From the NCBI GenBank assembly GCA_003991915.1, contig RQTK01000167.1, forward strand, positions 502,037-566,036: DNA of 64,000 nucleotides, read 5' to 3'. Made by a program: the position numbers and the translations under genes. Under the pieces are notes generated by a model. It saw only the letters and a list, made by a program, of their open reading frames with translations, ran no database searches and was not told the origin of the DNA. Positions 1 through 33,062 of the stretch are shown here, in pieces. The DNA comes from Elysia chlorotica (Eukaryota > Mollusca > Gastropoda > Plakobranchidae). Within the stretch, counting starts at the first letter, position 1, and each line of letters opens with the position of its first letter.

Positions 1-76
1 AAGAAGAAGAAGAAGAAGAAGAAGAAGAAGAAGAAGAAGAAGAAGAAGAAGAAGAAGAAGAAGAAGAAGAAGAAGA
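1..76. repeat. (AAG)n microsatellite
   Basis: Uninterrupted AAG trinucleotide run at the window edge, so its full length is unknown. It lies just before the VWC-like exon, presumably in the preceding intron. Confidence 0.95.
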
Positions 77-185
77 ATGCATTTGCGATTTCTATAATAC
101 TCTAAATCTTCTGTAATATACAATCGATGCAGATCAATATGCACAACTGAGATGACGATTTATGATGAATACGTTATGTTACCAG

Positions 186-347
186 GTTGGTGAAAGCTTC
201 GAGGACACCTGCAGGTTCTGCTGGTGCCCCCAGGCTGATTCTGAAGTGATGTGTGCCTGGGTTCAATGCGACTGGCCCGATTGTCCAGAGAACACGGTGG
301 CCAAAACCCTGGATGGGGACTGCTGCCCTTCCTGTGTGGCGGTTTGA
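186..347 (+). CDS. Last exon of a VWC-like cysteine-rich protein (partial gene)
   Basis: The open frame ends at TGA 345-347. A plausible acceptor (TTACCAG) puts the exon start at 186. The peptide has ten cysteines spaced as in a von Willebrand factor type C module: CRFCWC near the start and CCPSC at the end, with single Cys between. VWC modules occur in secreted or extracellular matrix and BMP-binding proteins. The module is followed almost directly by the stop, so this is the C-terminus of a longer plus-strand gene starting before the window. No particular family can be named from one module. The acceptor choice is inferred; the ORF itself starts a little upstream but that part looks intronic. 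Confidence 0.6.
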   Translation, partial: VGESFEDTCRFCWCPQADSEVMCAWVQCDWPDCPENTVAKTLDGDCCPSCVAV

Positions 348-849
348 TGGACTTGTGAGATTTGAGGATGATAAGAATTACGACGTATTAGGGAGATTTA
401 GGGGGTGAGTTTATATATGTGATAGTGTGTAGAAACTCATGGGGTAGCTAGATAACAGAGAGTCTTCAGAGAAGAAACCCTCCTTATAGCAAGTGTTTCG
501 GCCCTTAACTCCTGACACTCTAAGGGGGTCGGGCCACACCCAGGTCATGACTCCCGGGTGTCTCTCTGCCATCTTTTTTTTTGCACCGCACAGGATTCGA
601 ACCCATACTCTTATCTTTTGTGATATGTAATTAGTATAGTTTGGTGTGTTTTGTTTTAATGTTTATGTTTGGAAATATCTATGTTCGGATTTTGTTGTTG
701 TTTTGTTTTGTTTTTGTTGTTTTGTTTTGTTTTTTTGTTTTTGTTTTTCATCTCATTAGAGGTGAAGAAATCGAGATCCACATTGCACAAGTAATATCGG
801 CGTTCATTAACTAAAGACTTATTCGTGTCAAGAGATATTTCAAGAGAGC
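348..849. other. 3' flank of the VWC-like gene; no gene seen
   Basis: AT-rich DNA with T-rich stretches. Around 480-610 there is a minus-strand tRNA-like piece (GGTTCGAATCC-type B box, seen as its complement near 594-606), probably a decayed SINE head. A (TTTTGT)n tract lies near 690-750. Nothing coding is supported. Confidence 0.5.
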
Positions 850-1475
850 TAGGACTAATATTATTATAAAGCTTTATGTATTAATTCCTTACTACTCTAC
901 GGAGACGCAATGTGGATTCTCTACAAAGAATCAGTTAAAAACTAGAAGATTTTAAGATGTGGATATTTCGAGGAGTAGCACATACATGTTATGCTACAAA
1001 GACAGAATAACAAACGAATGAGTCCTGAAAACAGTATGTGTTAAAGGAGAACTAACATCTAGAATACTCCATCACAAACTGCTATATTTTGGTCACATAG
1101 CAAGGCTAGTAGGTTACAACAAACAGTTCTAGGGGGGCGCGGTGGTTCTGGGGTAGAACATCGACAAAAAGGTCCGTGGTTCGAGTCCTGGCGATTTCGC
1201 TACCTACTGGTTGGGTCGGTGTCAGTTTAATATGACCAGCTTGGACAGGAGTCGTGGTATCGCGGCCTGTCTCGTGTGTGGCAGCAAATGAAATTGTCAT
1301 ACATCAGTCTTGAGGCCTGTCCACAATATAACATATAGAGTGCTGATGTTGGACGTTAAACCAGCGCAACAAAAAATAATCCTAGCATGAATAATGAAAG
1401 ACAGAAGAGAGAAGGGCAGGCCGAGCAGAAAGTGTGGAGGGAGACCCAGCTGCAAGACCGTTCGGCTTGGAAATC
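850..1475 (+). mobile_element. Decayed non-LTR retrotransposon (LINE) 3' end, split by a SINE
   Basis: Shifting plus-strand frames give the typical C-terminal part of a LINE reverse transcriptase ORF: LLYGDAMWILYKES, then LEDFKMWIFRG, then KDRITNE-stop-VL, then LLYFGHIARL. After the SINE at 1132-1372 a Gly/Arg-rich tail follows (GRPSRKCGGRPSC), the usual end of such ORFs. At least two frame changes and in-frame stops show it is dead. The clade is not certain; RTE- or jockey-like is my best guess. Confidence 0.6.
1132..1372 (+). mobile_element. tRNA-derived SINE, type 1, full-length-like
   Basis: Begins with a tRNA-like head (GGTGGTTCTGGGGTAGAAC; B box GGTTCGAGTCC), continues with the shared body (CTGGTTGGGTCGGTGTCAG; GTCTCGTGTGTGGCAGCA) and ends with the type 1 tail (GCTGATGTTGGACGTTAAAC). 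It is inserted in the LINE remnant. The same element recurs many times in this window in both orientations. Confidence 0.85.
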
Positions 1476-1525
1476 TATTGCACGCCAATCCCGAATCGGT
1501 ACAGCATTATGACATGGCATTACAT

Positions 1526-1632
1526 GGCATTGACATGACGTTGTTGCGTGAGTCTTGGTTTTGGTAAAAGTATAGGGAAAATTGACATGACGTTATTGCG
1601 TGAGTCTTGGTTTTGGTAAAAGTATAGGGAAT
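1526..1632. repeat. 54-bp tandem duplication
   Basis: Two nearly identical copies of a unit starting TTGACATGACGTT and ending with AAAGTATAGGGAA. No coding potential. Confidence 0.85.
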
Positions 1633-3360
1633 GGGCGGGTGAGTTAACAATTTTAATAAGTAATATTCTTTTTTTGGTATGATCTGTTTTGATGTTTATG
1701 TTAGCCTAGCATGTTTGTTTCGTTTTTGTGCTTGCTTTCTTTTCCGTCAATAAAAACTGTCGCAGTTGTTTAATTACTTAACATCATTGTTATGTTTCTC
1801 TCTACAGAAAGCAGCGAATGATTGGAAAGCTTGAAGGGCCATGATCGCCAACACTATAAAGCACGATACTTGATGTAATGGGTGAATAGATGGCGCGGGT
1901 TCGAAACGCCGAATGAGCAAAGCAAGAGAAGACAAAATGTGACAATAAGAATTAACAGATTCAATAAGCAAAATAAAGCTATAAATAATTTTTTTTTTTT
2001 ATTAAATATGTGTGTTTATCATCTTGACTTGAGCTGCATTTTGAGTTATTAATCGTTATTACACGCAAAGTGGAGACAAGACCAAACTATGTATTGCTGT
2101 AGGAGTTTATTTCACCACCATAGGACCCACAAAACCAACACGAGACACAACATCATTTCAAGTACAGTTTTCAGGATTCACAGTCCTAGCCACCAATGTA
2201 AAACAAAAACAAAAAACTAGTTAAAACAAGCCTCACAAATGCAAGAAATGATTAACTAGTTTTTCTTAAATGCACGTAAAATAAAATAAAATTACATTTG
2301 AACAAAATGTTGTAATGTACTTCGAGAAAAAAAATACATTAAATAGTGTATCTGTATTTCTGTTTGTTTAATCTATCCTTTATAGTATATATGCATAGAT
2401 ATATATGTTGGCTAAGCTCAAAAAAAAAATTCAAATCTGGATGATTAATGTTTACCTTACATTACCTTACCTGATCATATAATAAAAAATAATAAAGCTG
2501 TACTTTTTAAGCTAAAGGTATTTTTTAATTAATTTTTTTCATTAAAATTTGCGACATGTTTCATGTGTATAACATATATACACTTCAAATCCAATTAATA
2601 TACAATTACGTAATTTTAGTAAAATAATTTCACACACAGTTCACAGTTCCTAAGATTCAATGTAAAAACAAAATCTCTGGAAGGAATGTTTTTAAAAATA
2701 AAATAATACACAAAACAAGGTACAAGCACACATAGATTGCTGCAAACAAATATAAAATAATTTTTTAAAAGAGCTGTCAAATCTTAATATATGAAAAACT
2801 ATTGAGCATAATTTCTTTTTTTATATGAAAAGTATGAATAAATATATTTTTTGGGAGAGAATTCATCTCACAAAAACTTTAAAACTCATTTAATTTTTGT
2901 TTTAAGGGTTATTTCTAATGATGATTTTCTAAGTTTACTTTTATAAATCATACACATGCCATTATATTATTTTAACGAATTTTTCACTTTATTAGCACAC
3001 AAAAATTAAATGACTGTCATAATGTGAGAGTCACAAGAAAAGATTTAAGAAATATAGTATTATTTCTGATTATTTCTGGTAGATATCACAGAAGATAATT
3101 CTCTATTGCACTTCTAGTAATCTAAAAATGATTGTAAGATAAAATCTAGCTATAACTCTTAACAGATTGGAATGCCTTGTTGCAGCCTGCACTAGACTAT
3201 TTATTGCACTTCTTGTAATATACAAAAAAATAAAAGCATTGTGGAATGAAATCTCACTACAATAATTATTACTAACATAATTTTAATGGAATGCCTCATC
3301 TGGAATCTAGTCACAAGCAGCAAAAACAAAACAAAACAACGACAACTCAACTTCGTATTA
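1633..3360. other. AT-rich intergenic DNA; no gene seen
   Basis: Low-GC sequence with many A and T runs, stops in all frames and no recognisable element. Confidence 0.5.
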
Positions 3361-3414
3361 ATTTTTACAGGGTCCGAGGATTAAATCTAAACGCTGATTA
3401 GTTAAAATGATAAT

Positions 3415-3600
3415 ATGCTGGAAACAAAACAAGAATTAGCTCTAAGAAATCAAACGCGTGATCCTATGTTACTTATCGCTAATAACAGCCCGACACCAAT
3501 AATGCTGGGAGACAGCTTCATGAAACTGAAGGATGATGATACATGGGAATTTTTTACAGGCGAAATTTCAGCTGATCAAATCACTGAAAACTTTGTTTAA
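3415..3600 (+). CDS. Possible orphan exon or retrocopy fragment, 61 codons
   Basis: A short open frame in otherwise stop-rich DNA, ending in TAA at 3598-3600. Its composition is protein-like (LALRNQTRDPMLL, MLGDSFMKLKDDDTWEFF) and an acceptor-like TTTTTACAG lies at about 3362-3370. The order of charged, Arg/Asn and GDSFMK-like segments faintly recalls small prefoldin-like proteins such as PDRG1, but the match is too weak to name. It could be a chance ORF. Confidence 0.2.
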   Translation: MLETKQELALRNQTRDPMLLIANNSPTPIMLGDSFMKLKDDDTWEFFTGEISADQITENFV

Positions 3601-5944
3601 AAAAAAAAATAATGATGATTAACACCTCATGGTTTTTTTTGTCTGTTTTTTTTTTTAATCTTTACACATTCTTCATATAAAAAATATGTAACAAAGTGAA
3701 CAGAATTCATTTTTAACCTTATTGAATATTCCCTTCCCTGGAAGAGGACTATCTTGTATCCTCAACATGTGTATACCACTATCAAACTCAGGGTAGACGT
3801 CCCTACAATTTTCAATTTTCTTCAGCCTGTGTTTAAACAAATCAAATGAAATTGCTTCTTATTTTATCCAATCACAAGAGCTTTTTACAGGATTCAAAAT
3901 TTACATACAAATATCGCATGAAAGAAAAATGTTGCGTTATCTGTGCCACAATAGATAGTTTTTAAAAAAAAATTAAAAAGAATAAATATGTATGTATGGA
4001 TTTCATCGCAACAACAAAAACCACAAGATAATGTCAATTTATAAATCATAGACGATAACGTGTTTAATTTATTCCCATTTTTATTACAATAATACTGATC
4101 CGATTCATTTCCCCCATAATCATCTATCCACACAAAAAAAAATGTATAAAAGTAAATAATCAATTAAAGCTTGTAAATAAAAAAAAGGAGAATATGATCA
4201 AGTCACATAAAAATTATGTACAGATGAGTTCACAACCCTTATTTCAGGTGTTTTTTTCCTCCTATTTTTCCTTTGAAAAATAAAAATTACTAAAAATATG
4301 GATTACAGTAAATGGACGAAATCAGGACTTTTGAATGATGGCATAAAACAAAGGAAAAAAAAACTATTACAAAGAACAATCGCTGTACAATTTACAAAAA
4401 AAAAACAACATATATATAATAGAAATATATAATATGTGATTAAAGCCATTAATTTTGTGTGTACGATTTTGGGACTACATAAATTTCACAGGGATCAAAA
4501 CTAGAATAGATTTATTTCTCATAGACTTGAAAAGTCTGAGATGATTGTCTCTTCTCCACGACAACTGCAATAAAAAAAACAACCTAAGAGTCCAATGCTC
4601 TTTTTTAGTCCCTGCATATACATGTACATCCTACAATGACCTTTTATGGTGGTCTAGGTTTTACTACTGGTCTATTTACTTCCTGTACAAATAATTTTAT
4701 GCTATTGATAACGCGTATGGCTTTTATGCATACAGATATTTGTATCTGTCAGAGAAAGATACCTCTATTATTGAGATTTAAACACTCAGATATATTTCTA
4801 CTTACTTAATGGAGTATTAAAAAAACGGCAACTGAAAAAGTCGCCAACATATGAAAGCTTCATGATAATTATGCTTATATTTTGGTACTTAGCTAGACGG
4901 ACAAGGACTGATAAAATCCTTCCCCCCCATAAAAACAAATATTTCAATATATGTTTGTATAGCATAAACTTCTGTGATCAATAATTCCACCTTCTCTAAA
5001 AATAAACAGATTTCTTTGAGAAGAAGCACGAAATAATAATTATATTATTTTAATGATAAAAAAAGCATAGCTAAAATGTTGCTGTTGAATGTTGGTCATG
5101 GTAAATCAAATGACGGTAATTATGAAATGAATAATAATATATTGCAACCAACAACAACAAAAAAAGATTTTTTTTTTAAATAGTACAATTCAATCAAATA
5201 AAACTTCTGCAAGTCTAAATGACAAATCCTTACATAAAAACATGTAAAAATGTATTTGCAATGTCTTCCACCTTCAGCCAAGATCACTTCTTTCCAAAAC
5301 AAAAATAAATAAAGAGACGTCACCTTTTCAATTTTGCAATTGATACTTGCAAGAAATATGAATGCTGTACAATTAGGGCCAGTGTCCGTCTTAGATTTTA
5401 AAAATGAAACTTCACAAGCGGAGCGTTTTGCACAACAATTCGCACACAATAATGCAAATAGAATGTAACTTCTTAAAAAATTATCTTGGAATTGCTGCCG
5501 TTAAGTCATATTTATGAAAAATAAAAATAAAACTGCTTTTGAAAACATCAATAAAAAGCAGAGTCACACGCTTTTAAAGAGTTTTCAAAGGTACATTAAT
5601 GTTCATTCTCTTACACAACCTCAATTAATGCTAAACGAAATAGGTTTTCCTTCATATTAGGTTTTAAAAGAAGAAAAAAAAAAGAAAGAAAAGGTTTTGC
5701 CAACACTAAGACTTTCAAAGTGAAAGATAATTCACCAAAAAAAATATCTTGAATGAGCGACAATAAGGTTCTGTTTCAGCTATTCCAAACATAATTTACA
5801 AGGTAAAAGTTACATAGAATAGACAAAATTAAAACATATGGAGCAATTCAGATGATCCAACACTTTTTTTTTTATCTTGAAAAAAAAAAAACCCAACGAA
5901 GATTCTATATGCGATTGCACATACTACAGAACAACCCAAAGCCT
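3601..5944. other. AT-rich intergenic DNA; no gene seen
   Basis: A- and T-rich sequence with poly-A runs; no ORF with protein-like composition and no recognised repeat. Confidence 0.5.
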
Positions 5945-5949
5945 TATAT

Positions 5950-6108
5950 ATGTAAAGTGTCCTGAATTTCTGTCTCAGCAGGTCACCTTATACCGACACA
6001 GACCCAACAAGTAGGGGGCGAAATTGATCAATACATTTTGTACCAATCTCAGTTACAAACAGGAGACCTCCCGATTGGGAGACTACACCACTTGCGTCAG
6101 TTCGCCCA
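5950..6108 (-). mobile_element. SINE fragment, type 2 head
   Basis: Read on the minus strand it starts with a head like GGGCGAACTGACGCAAGTGG and continues into the shared body (TGTTGGGTCTGTGTCGGTAT; GTGACCTGCTGAGACAG). The tail is missing. Confidence 0.6.
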
Positions 6109-6109
6109 C

Positions 6110-7450
6110 CCTCTCTTTTTTACACTAATGACTAAACGAAGACAACAAATTGAAAAAAGTATGATATATATTCCAAAAAAAATTGGATGAATAAATTAAT
6201 GATTGTACAAGTGTATGGCTAACACAATTGCAGCCTAAATCAGACGTATTATGTGTTTAATGCACATAGTTTTATTTTACATTCGTAATTTTTGCTTCTT
6301 TGCAACCTGACAAAGATGTTTAAAAAAAATTAAAGACTAACTTTTTGAGACACGTCTCCTACTTTTCATCAACGACTACAATAACCCATTCATTTAGCTA
6401 TGACCCCTCACGTGTTGAAATTTATATACCCCACATCTTATTCCCAAATCCACAATGTTAGCACATTATCTAAAACGAGCCAAGTTGAAAGGTGATGGGT
6501 GAAAGTAGTCAGTTATGCCTGGTGGTGTATTATATAATATCTTCTTGTTGCCATGATAATAGTCTATCTCACAGATAGGCCAAAATAACACTGACCCACA
6601 ATAAGAATCTTTGTATAATTCCCAACCTACCTGTTCTATAACAGAAAAAAAAAAATCGGGATGGACCAAATTTTTATAACTCAAAATTTTTAAATCAGCT
6701 GCATTAAAAAACAAAAAAAGAACATTTTTAACAGTTTCTTTCGTTTTTCTAAAACCTATAGAATTTGAGAAAGACCATTAAATGTTAGCCTCCTGACCAT
6801 TTTTGAAATGACAAAGTAAAATATTATGTCTCCCACCCAAATTATGGTCAAATTCAAACCCACTGCATTCAAGTGGTCAATTTGTAATTGTGTCGTTTCA
6901 CAACCATTATTCAACATACACTGTGATCTACGTCTCTTTTGCTTTTTTGCTTGTATAACAATCCTCTCCGTAAATTATAACGTATTGACTTTAAAATTAT
7001 CAACTAAAAAATGAAAAAAAAGGTAAAAATTACAGCCTGCATAGGTTTAATAATAACATTATTTTTAATTATCAAACATACTAGTCATTGTGGCATCTTT
7101 CCTTCTAGTCCTACAAAACGATTAAAAGGAATACAATTTCTTTTTCTTTTTTTATGAGAACCCCCAAAATTAATTTAAATTAAAAAAAAAAAAAAAAAAA
7201 AAGTAGAGAGGTTTAAAAAACTGAGAAGTATGTAAAAAACAAGCATAGCAGTATCAACACCAGTTGTTTCAAATAAGATCATTGTGAAAATAAACAAAAC
7301 AAAACAAAACAAAAATCCCAAAGATGGAGAGAAGAAAAAAAAATCAGTGGATAATTTAGAAGCCCAAAACCCTTAGCTCAGTTCACAGAACGCGAGATCA
7401 ATTTTAACGCCATGAACATTATTATAATGTGCCCCACATCATAGGAAACA
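6110..7450. other. AT-rich intergenic DNA; no gene seen
   Basis: No supported gene or element; includes a poly-A tract near 7183-7203. Confidence 0.5.
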
Positions 7451-7545
7451 AACGGATCATAATGAATAAAATATGTCGTTCAGATCACGAGAAAATGAAA
7501 CGATCATTGTAAACGAAACCTGTGGTGGAGCTGACAGGAACAAAA

Positions 7546-7935
7546 AAGATCATTATTGACAATCATTGGGGCTCAAGAAACCCAAAGATCATTATTGACA
7601 ATCATTGGGGCTCAAGAAACCCAAAGATCATTATTGACAATCATTGGGGCTCAAGAAACCCAAAGATCATTATTGACAATCATTGGGGCTCAAGAAACCC
7701 AAAGATCATTATTGACAATCATTGGGGCTCAAGAAACCCAAAGATCATTATTGACAATCATTGGGGCTCAAGAAACCCAAAGATCATTATTGACAATCAT
7801 TGGGGCTCAAGAAACCCAAAGATCATTATTGACAATCATTGGGGCTCAAGAAACCCAAAGATCATTATTGACAATCATTGGGGCTCAAGAAACCCAAAGA
7901 TCATTATTGACAATCATTGGGGCTCAAGAAACCCA
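7546..7935. repeat. 39-bp minisatellite, 10 identical units
   Basis: Ten perfect head-to-tail copies of a 39-bp unit containing AAGATCATTATTGACAATCA. Because 39 is divisible by 3 the array stays open and would give a 13-residue repeat (IIIDNHWGSRNPK), but no start context, splice site or homology supports translation. It lies about 0.85 kb downstream of the RUNDC1 stop. Confidence 0.95.
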
Positions 7936-8415
7936 AAGATCATCGAAACCTGTGGTTGAGCTGACAGGAACAAAAAGATCATCATAAATTAAAAAAACGA
8001 AAGCTGTGGCACAGATCACAGGTAACCCAAAGATCATTATTGACAATCATTGTGGCTCAGATAACAGGAGACAAAAAGATCATCATGAACAAAAACTGTG
8101 GTTGGGATTACAGGAGACAAAAAGATCATTATGAACAAAGGATGTGGCTCACATCACAGGAAGCCAAAAGATCAAAAGATCAATATGAACAGGGACTGTG
8201 GTTGAGTTCGCATGGACAAAAAGATCATTGCAAATAAAAAAAACGAAAACTGGAGTTCAAATCCCAAGAAACCAAAAGACCTTTTTTAACATGAACTATA
8301 TTGCTCAGATCACAATAAACAAAACGAATCATCGTAAACGAAAACTGTGGCTCAGATTACATGAAACAAAAAGATCATCATGAACAACAACTGTGGTTTC
8401 GATCACAATAAACAG
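7936..8415. repeat. Decayed continuation of the GATCAT array
   Basis: Diverged units of about 38-45 bp, each with AAAGATCAT plus a GTGG..CAGAT..ACAGG core, follow the perfect block; a few also precede it (7440-7545). This looks like an old array with a recently homogenised centre. Confidence 0.75.
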
Positions 8416-8493
8416 TTGTTTTTTAAAAGTAGTACTTTTTGAGAAATCAGTGACCTTGGACAACACTGTATCATAAATCCTTTTTCAAGCCAG

Positions 8494-8494
<1 letters not shown>

Positions 8495-8560
<66 letters not shown>
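8495..8560. repeat. (GA)n microsatellite
   Basis: GA dinucleotide run, slightly interrupted, downstream of the RUNDC1 stop. Confidence 0.9.
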
Positions 8561-8564
<4 letters not shown>

Positions 8565-8599
8565 CGTCTTCAGACTATCTGGATGGCAAATCTCGCTTT

Positions 8600-8760
8600 T
8601 GAGATATGCTATCCACCAAAATATCATATCCACAGCAGCCATATCATATCCTATCCTGAAAGATATGCAATCAACTGAGATATGTTATCCACGTAGATAC
8701 GGAGACACGTTATCCACAGAGATAAGCCATCCATCTAGTGCAGTGACAGTAAGTTTATCC
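8600..8760. repeat. Short irregular repeat GAGATATG-CTATCC in RUNDC1 3' flank
   Basis: Several imperfect copies of a unit of about 24 bp containing GATATG and TTATCC or CTATCC. It lies directly after the RUNDC1 stop, so it is probably within the 3' UTR. Confidence 0.55.
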
Positions 8761-8782
8761 GAGGAGTGTTGTGGATTCCCCT

Positions 8783-28623
<19,841 letters not shown>

Positions 28624-29279
28624 GGTGACAACACCTTTCAAAGCTGTTTAAATGGAATAAAAGTTTTTCAAAATAATTTGAATTACAGCTTTAGTAAATA
28701 CACATGTGTTCCAATAGTTATTATAGAGAGTGGGAAATAGAATACTAGAGGGGTTTCACGGTCATGATTTTGCATATTGGCTTAAGAAGATTTTAAAGGG
28801 TGTTACTTTTTTTTCTTTTAACCTTAGTAATGACTCATTTTGAGAATTATTCAACCGCTTTAATTTAAATAAAGAAGTTAGTAGAGTGAGCTAGCTTTCA
28901 GTATCAATAACACTATAGTATGAGGTCTTTTTGGGAAATGTCTAACTTAATCTACAGTCTCTGCTATTACCATAAAAGTAGTTCTAAATACTTGACAGCT
29001 GTCACCCACTGTCAGTTTTATTGTTCTCCCTTTTCTCTAACCTGACTAGCATTGTGCTAATGACTAAAGGAAACAGGTAATTTCTAATGTCTGTGACTGT
29101 ATTGACATACAAAGTACTACACTACTACAGTGACAGTCACAGTGTAACTTAAAACGTGTTGAAAGCAGGCCCTACTTTTTAGATGTTATTTTCCCTTTGT
29201 AAGTCTGAAAGCCGGTCATTGAGTGAGTCATCAAACAAGTCTGGGTGAGTGGAGCAAAGATCTTGTCTCAGGTTTCACG

Positions 29280-29290
<11 letters not shown>
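28624..29290. other. RUNDC1 5' flank; no gene seen
   Basis: Presumed 5' UTR and promoter side of RUNDC1. The first about 80 bp are shared with the inverted copy (27085-27155). No clear TATA box or CpG-rich block. Confidence 0.45.
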
Positions 29291-30870
<1,580 letters not shown>

Positions 30871-32960
30871 AATAAAAATTTAATGGTTGCACATACTGGA
30901 GTAGAACTAGAAGAATCTAGAGGTCTAGATCCTGAGGACGTCACTGGTCAGTTGACTTCTAGTTAAGGGGCACAAAGGAACAAAATTTAAACTTTAAGAA
31001 AATTATAGGAACTTCCTATTTAAATAAGATACATGCAGTGCTTTCTGACGTTTCTATTTTCACTCTGTGCCAATTGACGTTGTCCATGCTGTGCATGGTG
31101 TCAAAGGCTTTGGCAGTTTGCTCAGTCATGACGAGAAACTAAGAATAATCCTGGATTTTGATCTAAATTCTAAGACACAGCCATTTTATATAATTGTGAT
31201 AATTTCGTTGTCCTTAGTACCAGCCATATTGTTACCCATAGTATAAATTGATTTACAATTTTTTTAACAACAATTAATTAAACAAAAAAAGGATTTCCTC
31301 CACCTTGCTAAGTCAGTCTACCGAGACACTTTCAGAGTTAAAAAGACTTTAATTTTTGTGATCTCTCTCTCTCTCCCCCACTTAACTCGCTGACAATCTT
31401 GCTCAGGACTTTTAAAATCTAAATTCCTCCTTTTTTGGTCCAATATATAACATATTACTCCTGGCGATTTAGCCTCTGAATGGTGAATTCCTTTTAAAGA
31501 TGAAAATGCCCTTTTCAAAGCAATGGAATATATTGCTGATATATATTTCTTTCACCCCTGCATACCTTAAGGTGAAGTTCCTAGTAACCTTTTACTTAGG
31601 TCCTGGTACAGGGTTTTTTATAGTGAATGTACAAACTACCACAAAGTAGGTTTAGGTACAAGATAACCATGTACAAATACATGCCATTATATTTTAAAAA
31701 TCTAAATCAAATCGTCACTGTGCTACAATTTTGGCATTTAAAGGCAATTTTGTTACTATTATTTCCAAATTCCAATTCTTCTTGACAGTGGACACCAAGT
31801 TTCATCTAGATCTAGATTCTAATTTTAGGCGAAAACTTTCTCTCTATTAGTGCATTTTTAATCTGAAAATTAGGTAAATCTAGATCTCATTTTCAACTTT
31901 ACAATGATATGACCTGCATTTTGGCATTTAAAAGTCTCACTTATATATATGTATCTGAATGTCATATAACGTAGCACTGACCAAATGAACATAATAAAAT
32001 TAAGTTAGTAACTGTGAGTGTGATCTCGACCAAGATCTTGAAGATAGAATCTAGAGTCTAGAATATAATGAGATTTTAATTTAGAACAGATATATCTAGA
32101 TCTAGATTCTATATCTCTAAATCTTAATTACTTGGAACTTCCTTATTGTTACCTGTTGCTCAGATAAGTTGATGCTTTGAGAGATTGATTTTCCAGATCT
32201 AGATCTAGATTCTAATTGTAAGTTAGTTTAGGCCTACACTCTTGTTCTAGATCTAGGATACTCTTGGTTTAAACTTGATCTAAATCTAGATCTTGATCGG
32301 GTAAATGTGTTGCAGAAGTAATTCCATTGTACTATGGTTCCACTCTGATCTTATCTTTTGATTTGATACAGATCTAGATTCTAGACTCCTAATTCTAAAT
32401 AATACGAAACTTAGTAGAAGTAGATCTAGCTTGATCGTGTCTCATTTGCCATGATTTGGCCAAGTGTTTTGTCCATCTTGTTGACGTTATCATGGGATGA
32501 TTTCGATAATATTATCGTATCCACAAAGAGTGTGTCCTGAAATGTTGTTTGGGTTTTGTTTATACTTTTCAAAACAAACCGTTATCTCAAAATACCATTC
32601 AACCTAGATAATTATTTCACATGTCTAGCTTAGAGTTTGTTTTAATATATCGCATAACACCTAATGTCAACAAGTGGCCGATTCATATCACTACTGTTTG
32701 GCCGATACTGCCATACATAAAATTATAATCTGAACGCCCACGCGTTACTTGCCAGACAGGCTAATCCCTGATCACAGAGGGAAACATGCCAATAACAGTG
32801 GGTTTTTTTTTTAAAGATAAAATTATCAATAATTATTTAAACAACAACAACAAAAACAAAACAACAACAAAAACAGCAGCAGCAGTAGCAGCAGCAGCAA
32901 CAACAACAACAATAGAAACATTAACAATGCCACCAGCAAAAAACAACATTGTATTATAAC
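30871..32960. other. Intergenic DNA with clustered AGATCT/TCTAGA motifs
   Basis: No gene seen. Many overlapping copies of TCTAGATC, AGATCTAGAT and similar self-complementary strings (for example near 31808, 32095, 32195, 32285, 32370 and 32420). It lies between the divergent RUNDC1 and ACOT genes. Confidence 0.5.
31713..31982. mobile_element. MITE, family 2, diverged
   Basis: Starts CGTCACTGTGCTACAATTTT and ends near GTAGCACTGA, an imperfect inverted repeat. Internal CTGAAAATTAGG and CTTTACAATGATATGACC are shared with the copies at 35809-36053 and 44446-44722. Confidence 0.6.
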
Positions 32961-32973
32961 CATACTATTCACC

Positions 32974-33061
<88 letters not shown>

Positions 33062-33062
33062 G
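32974..33062. repeat. (GA)n-(GACA)n microsatellite
   Basis: GA run followed by ACAGACAGACAGACAG. Confidence 0.95.

Noticed and set aside
7546-7935. Possible CRISPR-like array
   Set aside because: The copies are directly tandem with no unique spacers, and the DNA is eukaryotic.
7522-7987. Two overlapping repeat-peptide ORFs (IIIDNHWGSRNPK and TIIGAQETQRSLL)
   Set aside because: The 39-bp period keeps frames open by arithmetic; no start context, no family match, and the diverged flanking units have stops.
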